Below, piece after piece: positions 40,725 to 49,956 of a stretch of 50,047 bases of DNA. Position 1 is the first letter of the stretch. Each line of letters opens with the position of its first letter. A program made the translations under genes and the position numbers. The notes under the pieces were generated by a model. That model did not search any database. It was not told the origin of the DNA and was given only the letters and a program-made list of their open reading frames with translations. This DNA comes from Saccoglossus kowalevskii (lineage: Eukaryota > Hemichordata > Enteropneusta > Harrimaniidae), in NCBI RefSeq assembly GCF_000003605.2, contig NW_003120585.1, positions 1 through 50,047 on the forward strand, given 5' to 3'.

Positions 40725-40767
40725 ATAAATTGCTTCCCTCCTTGGATTACACTCCCTGGGTTACACT
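40725..40767 (+). repeat. 74-bp unit with a 7-base patch replacing GTATAAT
   Basis: Where every other unit has ATTG-GTATAAT-CC, this one has ATTG-CTTCCCT-CC at about 40731-40739, same length but different in nearly every base. The duplication follows with CCCTGGG in the second copy. A clustered replacement of equal length is unlike the isolated substitutions elsewhere; local misrepair or an assembly patch are both possible. Confidence 0.75.
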
Positions 40768-41559
40768 CATATATTCCTACTGTCTTTACGACTGTCTGAT
40801 AAATTGGTATAATCCTTGGGTTACACTCATATATTCCTACTGTCTTTACGACTGTCTGATAAATTGGTATAATCCTTGGGTTACACTCATATATTCCTAC
40901 TGTCTTTACGACTGTCTGATAAATTGGTATAATCTCTGGGTTACACTCATATATTTCTACTGTCTTTACGACTGTCTGATAAATTGGTATAATCCTTGGG
41001 TTACACTCATATATTCCTACTGTCTTTACGACTGTCTGATAAATTGGTATAATCCTTGGGTTACACTCATATATTCCTACTGTCTTTATGACTGTCTGAT
41101 AAATTGGTATAATCCTTGGGTTACACTTATATATTCCTACTGTCTTTACGACTGTCTGATAAATTGATATAATCCTCGGTTTACACTCATATATTCCTAC
41201 TGTCTTTACGACTGTCTGATAAATTGGTATAATCCTCGGGTTACACTCATATATTCCTACTGTCTTTACGACTGTCTGATAAATTGGTATAATCCTTGGG
41301 TTACACTCATATATTCCTACTGTCTTTACGACTGTCTGATAAATTGGTATAATCTCTGGGTTACACTCATATATTTCTACTGTGTTTACGAATGTCTGAT
41401 AAATTGGTATAATCCTTGGGTTACACTCATATATTCCTACTGTCTTTACGACTGTCTGATAAATTAATATAATCCTTGGGTTACACTTATATATTCCTAC
41501 TGTCTTTACGACTGTCTGATAAATTGGTATAATCCTTGGGTTACACTCATATATTCCTA

Positions 41560-41880
41560 CTGTCTTTATGACTGTCTCATAAAGTGGTATAATCCTTGGG
41601 TTACACTCATATATTCCTATTGTCTTTACGACTGTCTGATAAATTGATATAATCCCTGGGTTACACTCATATATTCCTACTGTCTTTACGACTGTCTGAT
41701 AAAGTGGTATAATCCCTGGGGTTACACTCCTTGGGTTACACTCATATATTCATACTGTCTTTACGACGGTCAGATAAATGGGTATAATCCCCGGGTTACA
41801 CTCATATATTCATACTGTCTTTACGACTGTCTGATAAAGTGGTATAATCCTTGCGTTACACTCATATATCCCTACTGTCT
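41560..41880 (+). repeat. Degenerate patch around an atypical 74-bp unit at 41714
   Basis: Variants rare elsewhere cluster here: CTCATAAAGTGG (about 41577), AAAGTGGTATAA (41701, 41836), a 15-bp duplication CCCTGGGGTTACACT followed by CCTTGGGTTACACT, CGACGGTCAGATAAATGGG (about 41765) and ATTCATACTG twice (about 41749 and 41809). The raised substitution density suggests older or less homogenised units. Confidence 0.75.
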
Positions 41881-43050
41881 TTACGACTGTCTGATAAATT
41901 GGTATAATCCCTGGGTTACACTCATATATTCCTACTGTCTTTACGACTGTCTGATAAATTGGTATAATCCTGGGGTTACACTCATATATTCCTACTGTCT
42001 TTACGACTGTATGATAAATTGGTATAATCCCTGGGTTACACTCATATATTCCAACTGTCTTTACGACTGTCTGATAAATTGGTATAATTCCTGGGTTACA
42101 CTCATATATTCTTACTGTCTTTACGACTGTCTGATAAATTGGTATAATCCTTGGGTTACACTCATATATTCCTACTGTCTTTACGACTGTCTGATAAATT
42201 GGTATAATCCTTGGGTTACACTCATATATTCCTACTGTCTTTACGACTGTCTGATAAATTGGTATAATCCTTGGGTTACACTCATATATTCCTACTGTCT
42301 TTACGACTGTCTGATAAATTGGTATAATCTTTGGGTTACACTCATATATTCGTACTGTCTTTACGACTGTCTGATATATTGGTATAATTCCTGGGTTACA
42401 CTCATATATTCTTACTGTCTTTACGACTGTATGATAAATTGGTATAATCCTTGGGTTACACTCATATATTCCTACTGTCTTTATGACTGTCTGATAAATT
42501 GGTATAATCCTTGGGTTACACTTATATATTCCTACTGTCTTTACGACTGTCTGATAAATTGATATAATCCTCGGGTTACACTCATATATTCCTACTGTTT
42601 TTACGACTGTCTGATAAATTGGTATAATCCTTGGATTACACTCCTTGGGTTACACTCATATATTCCTACTGTCTTTACGACTGTCTGATAAATTGGTATA
42701 ATCCCCGGGTTACACTCATATATTCCTACTGTCTTTCCGACTGTCTGATAAATTGGTATAATCCTTGCGTTACACTCATATATTCCTTCTGTCTTTACGA
42801 CTGTCTGATAAATTGGTATAATCCCTGGGTTACACTCATATATTCATACTGTCTTTACGACTGTCTGATAAATTGGTATAATCCTTGGGTTACACTCATA
42901 TATTCCTACTGTCTTTACGACTGTCTGATAAATTGGTATAATCCTCGGGTTACACTCATATATTCCTACTGTCTTTTCGACTGTCTGATAAATTGGTATA
43001 ATCCTTGGGTTACACTCATATATTCCTACTGTCTTTACGACTGTCTGATA

Positions 43051-43760
43051 AATTGGTATAATCCCCGGGTTACACTCATATATTCCTACTGTCTTTACGA
43101 CTGTCTGATAAATTGGTATAATCCCTGGGTTACACTCGTATATTCCTACTGTCTTTACGACTGTCTGATAAATTGGTATAATCCCTGGGTTACACTCATA
43201 TATTCCTACTGTCTTTACGACTGTCTGATAAATTGGTATAATCCCCGGGTTACACTCATATATTCCTACTGTCTTTACGACTGTCTGATAAATTGGTATA
43301 ATCCCTGGGTTACACTCGTATATTCCTACTGTCTTTACGACTGTCTGATAAATTGGTATAATCCCTGGGTTACACTCATATATTCCTACTGTTTTTACGA
43401 CTGTCTGATAAATTGGTATAATCCTTGGGTTACACTCATATATTCCTACTGTCTTTACGACTGTCTCATACATTGGTATAATCCTCGGGTTACACTCATA
43501 TATTCCTACTGTCTTTACGACTGTCAGATAAATTGGTATAATCCTTGGGTTACACTCATATATTCTTACTGTCTTTACGACTGTCTGATAAATTGGTATA
43601 ATCCTCGGGTTACACTCATATATTCTTACTGTCTTTACGACTGTCTGATAAATTGGTATAATCCTTGCGTTACACTCATATTCCTACTGTCTTTACGACT
43701 GTCTGATAAATTGGTATAATCCTTGCTTTACACTCATATATTTCTACTGTCTTTACGACT
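43051..43760 (+). repeat. CGTATATT-type HOR, copy 3, with internal 180-bp duplication
   Basis: It has the same markers, but the CCCCGGG, CGTATATT and following unit occur twice 180 bp apart (CGTATATT near 43138 and 43318). CTCATACATT near 43466 replaces CTGATACATT. It then has CAGATAAATT, two TTCTTAC units, the 2-bp-short unit near 43680 and CCTTGCTTTAC near 43721. Confidence 0.87.
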
Positions 43761-44420
43761 GTCTGATAAATTGGTATAATCCCCGGGTTACACTCATATA
43801 TTCCTACTGTCTTTACGACTGTCTGATAAATTGGTATAATCCTTGGGTTACACTCATATATTTCTACTGTCTTTACGACTGTCTGATAAATTGGTATAAT
43901 CCTTGGATTACACTCCTTGGGTTACACTCATATATTCCTACTGTCTTTACGACTGTCTGATAAATTGGTATAATCCTTGCGTTACACTCATATATTCCTA
44001 CTGTCTTTACGACTGTCTGATAAATTGGTATAATCCCTGGGTTACACTCATATATTCCTACTGTCTTTACGACTGTCTGATAAATTGGTATAATCTCTGG
44101 GTTACACTCATATATTCCTACTGTCTTTACGACTGTCTGATAAATTGGTATAATCCTTGGGTTACACTGATATATTCCTACTGTCTTTACGACTGTCTGA
44201 TAAATTGGTATAATCCTTGCGTTACACTCATATATTCCTACTGTCTTTACGACTGTCTGATAAATTGGTATAATCCCTGGGTTACACTCATATATTCCTA
44301 TTGTCTTTTCGACTGTCTGATATATTGGTATAATCCTTGGGTTACACTCATATATTCCTACTGTCTTTACGACTGTCTGATAAATTGGTATAATCCTTGG
44401 GTTACACTCATGTATTCCTA

Positions 44421-45000
44421 CTGTCTTTACTACTGTCTGATAAATTGGTATAATCCTCGGGTTACACTCTTATATTCCTACTGTCTTTACGACTGTCTGA
44501 TAAATTGGTATAATCCTTGGGTTACACTCATATATTCCTACAGTCTTTACGACTGTCTGATAAATTGGTATAATCCTTGGGTTACACTCATATATTTCTA
44601 CAGTCTTTACGACTGTCTGATAAATTGGTATAATCCTTGGGTTACACTCATATATTTCTACTGTCTTTACTACTGTCTGATAAATTGGTATAATCCTCGG
44701 GTTACACTCTTATATTCCTACTGTCTTTACGACTGTCTGATAAATTGGTGTAATCCTTGGGTTACACTCATATATTCCTACTGTCTTTACGACTGTCTGA
44801 TAAATTGGTATAATCCTTGGATTACACTCCTTGGGTTACACTCATATATTCCTACTGTCTTTACGACTGTCTGATAAATTGGTATAATCCCCGGGTTACA
44901 CTCATATATTCCTACTGTCTTTACGACTGTCTGATAAATTGGTATAATCCCTGGGTTGCACTCATATATTCCTACTGTCTTTACGACTGTCTGATAAATT
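44421..45000 (+). repeat. Long-distance HOR copy D, third copy (recombinant)
   Basis: It matches the left part of copy D up to the 74-bp unit at 44815 and the GGGTTGCACTC unit, with one extra monomer (TTTCTACAG near 44593). It then switches to a GGCATAATCCCCGGG unit near 45000, which elsewhere (24775, 38482) belongs to a different place in the HOR. This marks an exchange point. Confidence 0.82.
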
Positions 45001-45610
45001 GGCATAATCCCCGGGTTACACTCATATATTCCTACTGTCTTTACGACTGTCTGATAAATTGGTATAATCCTTGGGTTACACTCATATATTTCTACTGTCT
45101 TTACTACTGTCTGATAAATTGGTATAATCCTCGGGTTACACTCTTATATTCCTACTGTCTTTACGACTGTCTGATAAATTGGTATAATCCTTGGATTACA
45201 CTCCTTGGGTTACACTCATATATTCCTACTGTCTTTACGACTGTCTGATAAATTGGTATAATCCCCGGGTTACACTCATATATTCCTACTGTCTTTACGA
45301 CTGTCTGATAAATTGGTATAATCCTTGCGTTACACTCATATATTCCTACTGTCTTTACGACTGTCTGATAAATTGGTATAATCCCTGTGTTACACTCATA
45401 TATTCCTACTGTCTTTACGACTGTCTGATAAATTGGTATAATCCTTGGGTTACACTCATATATTCCTACTGTCTTTACGACTGTCTGATAAATTGGTATA
45501 ATCCTCGGGTTACACTCATATATTCCTACTGTCTTTACGACTGTCTGATAAATTGGTATAATCCTTGGGTTACACTCATATATTCCTACTGTCTTTACGA
45601 CTGTCTGATA

Positions 45611-46130
45611 AATTGGTATAATCCCCGGGTTACACTCATATATTCCTACTGTCTTTACGACTGTCTGATAAATTGGTATAATCCCTGGGTTACACTCGTA
45701 TATTCCTACTGTCTTTACGACTGTCTGATAAATTGGTATAATCCCTGGGTTACACTCATATATTCCTACTGTTTTTACGACTGTCTAATAAATTGGTATA
45801 ATCCTTGGGTTACACTCATATATTCCTACTGTCTTTACGACTGTCTGATACATTGGTATAATCCTCGGGTTACGCTCATATATTCCTACTGTCTTTATGA
45901 CTGTCAGATAAATTGGTATAATCCTTGGGTTACACTCATATATTCTTACTGTCTTTACGACTGTCTGATAAATTGGTATAATCCTCGGGTTACACTCATA
46001 TATTCTTACTGTCTTTACGACTGTCTGATAAATTGGTATAATCCTTGCGTTACACTCATATTCCTACTGTCTTTACGACTGTCTGATAAATTGGTATAAT
46101 CCTTGCTTTACACTCATATATTTCTACTGT
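45611..46130 (+). repeat. CGTATATT-type HOR, copy 4
   Basis: It has the same marker order as the 43051-43760 copy but with one CGTATATT unit (near 45698). Private changes are CTAATAAATT near 45786, TTACGCTCAT near 45872 and CTTTATGAC near 45895. It belongs to a larger copy that starts with the 74-bp unit at 45189. Confidence 0.87.
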
Positions 46131-46822
46131 CTTTACGACTGTCTGATAAATTGGTATAATCCCCGGGTTACACTCATATATTCCTACTGTCTTTACGACT
46201 GTCTGATAAATTGGTATAATCCTCGGGTTACACTCATATATTCTTACTGTCTTTACGACTGTCTGACAAATTGGTATAATCCTTGCGTTACACTCATATA
46301 TTCCTACTGTCTTTACGACTGTCTGATAAATTGGTATAATCCTTGCGTTACACTCATATATTCCTACTGTCTTTACGACTGTCTGATAAATTGGTATAAT
46401 CCCCGGGTTACACTCATATATTCCTACTGTCTTTACGACTGTCTGATAAATTGATATAATCCTTGGGTTACACTCATATATTTCTACTGTCTTTACGACT
46501 GTCTGATAAATTGGTATAATCCTCGGGTTACACTCATATATTCCTACTGTCTTTACGACTGGCTGATAAATTGGTATAATCCTTGGGTTACACTCATATA
46601 TTTCTACTGTCTTTACGACTGTCTGATAAATTGGTATAATCCTTGGGTTACACTCATATATTTCTACTGTCTTTACTACTGTCTGATAAATTGGTATAAT
46701 CCTCGGGTTACACTCTTATATTCCTACTGTCTTTACGACTGTCTGATAAATTGGTATAATCCTTGGGTTACACTCATATATTCCTACTGTCTTTACGACT
46801 GTCTGATAAATTGGTATAATCC

Positions 46823-48934
46823 TTGGATTACACTCCTTGGGTTACACTCATATATTCCTACTGTCTTTACGACTGTCTGATAAATTGGTATAATCCCCGG
46901 GTTACACTCATATATTCCTACTGTCTTTACGACTGTCTGATAAATTGGTATAATCCTTGCGTTACACTCATATATCCCTACTGTCTTTACGACTGTCTGA
47001 TAAATTGGTATAATCCCTGGGTTACACTCATATATTCCTACTGTCTTTACGACTGTCTGATAAATTGGTATAATCCTTGGGTTACACTCATATATTCCTA
47101 CTGTCTTTACGACTGTCTGATAAATTGGTATAATCCTTGGGTTACACTCATGTATTCCTACTGTCTTTACGACTGTCTGATAAATTGGTATAATCCTTGG
47201 GTTACACTCATATATTCCTACTGTCTTTACGACTGTCTGATAAATTGGTATAATCCCTGGGTTACACTCATATATTCCAACTGTCTTTACGACTGTCTGA
47301 TAAATTGGTATAATTTCTGGGTTACACTCATATATTCTTACTGTCTTTACGACTGTCTGATAAATTGGTATAATCCTTGGGTTACACTCATATATTCCTA
47401 CTGTCTTTACGACTGTCTGATAAATTGGTATAATCCTTGGGTTACACACATATATTCCTACTGTCTTTACGACTGTCTGATAAATTGGTATAATCCTTGG
47501 GTTACACTCATATATTCCTACTGTCTTTACGACTGTCTGATAAATTGGTATAATCTTTGGGTTACACTCATATATTCTTACTGTCTTTACGACTGTCTGA
47601 TAAATTGGTATAATCCTTGGGTTACACTCATATATTTCTACTGTCTTTACGACTGTCTGATAAATTGGTATAATCCTTGGGTTACACTCATATATTCCTA
47701 CTGTCTTTACGACTGTCTGATAAATTGGTATAATCCTTGGGTTACACTCATATATTCCTACTGTCTTTACGACTGTCTGATAAATTGGTATAATCCCTGG
47801 GTTACACTCATATATTCCAACTGTCTTTACGACTGTCTGATAAATTGGTATAATTCCTGGGTTACACTCATATATTCCTACTGTCTTTACGACTGTCTGA
47901 TAAATTGGTATAATCCTTGGGTTACACTCATATATTCCTACTGTCTTTACGACTGTCTGATAAATTGGTATAATCCTTGGGTTACACTCATATATTCCTA
48001 CTGTCTTTACGACTGTCTGATAAATTGGTATAATCCTTGGGTTACACTCATATATTCCTACTGTCTTTACGACTGTCTGATAAATTGGTATAATCCTTGG
48101 GTTACACTCATATATTCCTACTGTCTTTACGACTGTCTGATAAATTGGTATAATCCTTGGGTTACACTCATATATTCCTACTGTCTTTACGACTGTCTGA
48201 TAAATTGGTATAGTCTTTGGGTTACACTCATATATTCTTACTGTCTTTACGACTGTCTGATATTTTGGTATAATCCTTGGGTTACACTCATATATTTCTA
48301 CTGTCTTTACGACTGTATGATAAATTGGTATAATCCCTGGGTTACACTCATATATTCCTACTGTCTTTACGACTGTCTGATAAATTGGTATAATCCTTGG
48401 GTTACACTCATATATTCCTACTGTCTTTACGACTGTCTGATCAATTGGTATAATCCTTGGGTTACACTCATATATTTCTACTGTCTTTACTACTGTCTGA
48501 TAAATTGGTATAATCCTCGGGTTACACTCTTATATTCCTACTGTCTTTACGACTGTCTGATAAATTGGTATAATCCTTGGGTAACACTCATATATTCCTA
48601 CTGTCTTTACGACTGTCTGATAAATTGGTATAATCCCCGGGTTACACTCATATATTCCTACTGTCTTTACGACTGTCTGATAAATTGCTATAATCCTTGG
48701 GTTACACTCATATATTACTACTGTCTTTACGACTGTCTGATAAATTGGTATAATCCCTGGGTTACACTAATATATTCCTACTGTCTTTACGACTGTCTGA
48801 TAAATTGGTATAATCCTTGGGTTACACTCATATATTCCTACTATCTTTACGACTGTCTGATAAATTGGTATAATCCTTGGATTACACTCCTTGGGTTACA
48901 CTCATATATTCCTACTGTCTTTACGACTGTCTGA
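46823..48934 (+). other. Longest + strand open frame (703 codons), not a gene
   Basis: The frame repeats INWYNPWVTLIYSYCLYDCL. It opens at a TTG in one 74-bp unit and ends just after the next, at the frame shift each such unit causes. The consensus frame has no ATG. The common G-to-A change at position 9 gives TGA in this frame and the ATTAGTAAAATCG units give TAG TAA, so stops are freely tolerated in other copies. That argues against selection for coding. Confidence 0.85.
47120..47400 (+). repeat. Long-distance HOR copy C partner
   Basis: It has the same ordered markers as 25621-25900: CATGTATTCC near 47149, ATTCCAACTG near 47274 and ATAATTTCTGGG near 47311. Confidence 0.86.
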
Positions 48935-49956
48935 TAAATTGGTATAATCCCCGGGTTACACTCATATATTCCTACTGTCTTTACGACTGTCTGATAAATT
49001 GGTATAATCCTTGCGTTACACTCATATATTCCTACTATCTTTACGACTGTCTGATAAATTGGTATAATCCCTGGGTTACACTCATATATTCCTACTGTCT
49101 TTACGACTGTCTGATAAATTGGTATAATCCTTGGGTTACACTCATATATTCCTACTGTCTTTACGACTGTCTGATAAATTGGTATAATCCTCGGGTTACA
49201 CTCATATATTCCTACTGTCTTTACGACTGTCTGATAAATTGGTATAATCCTTGGGTTACACTCATATATTCCTACTGTCTTTACGACTGTCTGATAAATT
49301 GGTATAATCCTCGGGTTACACTCATATATTCCTACTGTCTTTACGACTGTCTGATAAATTGGTATAATCCTTGGGTTACACTCATATATTCCTACTGTCT
49401 TTACGACTGTCTGATAAATTGGTATAATCCTCGGGTTACACTCATATATTCCTACTGTCTTTATGACTGTCTGATAAATTGGTATAATCCTCGGGTTACA
49501 CTCATATATTCCTACTGTCTTTACGACTGTCTGATAAATTGGTATAATCCTTGGGTTACACTCATATATTCCTACTGTCTTTACGACTGTCTGATAAATT
49601 GGTATAATCCCTGGGTTACACTCATATATTCCTACTGTCTTTACGACTGTCTGATAAATTGGTATAATCCCTGGGTTACACTCATATATTCCTACTGTCT
49701 TTACGACTGTCTGATAAATTGGTATAATCCTTGGGTTACACTCATATATTCCTACTGTCTTTACGACTGTCTGATAAATTGGTATAATCCCTGGGTTACA
49801 CTCATATATTCCTACTGTCTTTACGACTGTCTGATAAATTGGTATAATCCCTGGGTTACACTCATATATTCCTACTGTCTTTACGACTGTCTGATAAATT
49901 GGTATAATCCCTGGGTTACACTCATATATTTCTACTGTCTTTACGACTGTCTGATA

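Larger units (their letters stand above)
31758..42628 (+). repeat. Array block 6: dense 74-bp units and HOR copies
   Basis: The 74-bp units are at 31758, 34533, 35207, 36721, 37275, 38910, 39825, 40740 and 41714. The intervals 38910-39825 and 39825-40740 are both 915 bp (14 ordinary units plus a single extra base each, at different places). ATTAGTAAAATCG units occur near 36590 and 37878. Single-base gains are near 32853, 37756, 39563 and 40257. No gene is seen. Confidence 0.87.
1644..48902 (+). repeat. Set of 32 variant 74-bp monomers with a 14-bp internal duplication
   Basis: In these units positions 16-29 are doubled, giving CCTTGGATTACACT then CCTTGGGTTACACT before CATATATT. The first copy almost always has A at position 22, so the set shares one ancestral event. 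First bases of the duplicated pair: 1644, 2078, 2572, 4326, 5662, 7175, 9767, 11581, 13035, 16767, 17429, 17982, 18717, 20533, 23129, 24467, 25022, 31758, 34533, 35207, 36721, 37275, 38910, 39825, 40740, 41714, 42629, 43901, 44815, 45189, 46821, 48875. Spacings are 74 plus near-multiples of 60. Most are followed by a CCCCGGG unit and many then by a CCTTGCG unit. Fourteen extra bases shift the reading frame, so they also end every long open frame they touch. Confidence 0.93.
1..49956 (+). repeat. 60-bp tandem satellite array, about 830 monomers
   Basis: Every stretch is the same 60-bp unit in one orientation; no inverted unit was seen. A clean reference monomer is 3891-3950, with landmarks TTGGTATAATCC (positions 6-17), GGGTTACACTC (20-30) and ACTGTCTTTACG then ACTGTCTG (41-60). 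Units differ mostly by a few substitutions at recurring sites, while length changes are rare (14-bp duplications, one 12-bp loss, scattered 1-3 bp indels). The left edge is cut by the window and the right edge is at 49956. Eukaryotic satellite DNA is the natural class. The monomer is not one I recognise, and centromeric, subtelomeric or sex-chromosome location cannot be told from sequence alone. Confidence 0.98.
42629..49956 (+). repeat. Array block 7: last block before the array edge
   Basis: The 74-bp units are at 42629, 43901, 44815, 45189, 46821 and 48875. 42629-43790 and 45189-46190 are copies of one HOR that differ by exactly 180 bp. A TAGTCTTTGGG unit near 48210 followed by a changed GATATTTTGG unit matches the TAGTCTTTGGG/GATATATTGG pair near 6391. 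The final kilobase (48960-49956) is regular and shows no rise in divergence toward the edge. Confidence 0.87.

Noticed and set aside
1-49956. CRISPR array
   Set aside because: The period is constant at 60 bp and the whole unit is conserved. There are no unique spacers between repeats and no cas genes.
1-49956. Telomeric DNA, because each unit has GGGTTA
   Set aside because: Only one hexamer occurs per 60 bp, it is changed in many units, and no run of telomere repeats is present.
1-49956. Pol III B-box-like GGTTACACTC (possible tRNA or SINE origin)
   Set aside because: It lacks the core CGA of a B box (GGTTCGA), no A box lies upstream and no cloverleaf can be drawn from the unit.
1-49956. 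Hairpin GTC-TTTAC-GAC as a structural element
   Set aside because: The stem is only three base pairs with mismatches outside, too weak to propose a cruciform or processing site.
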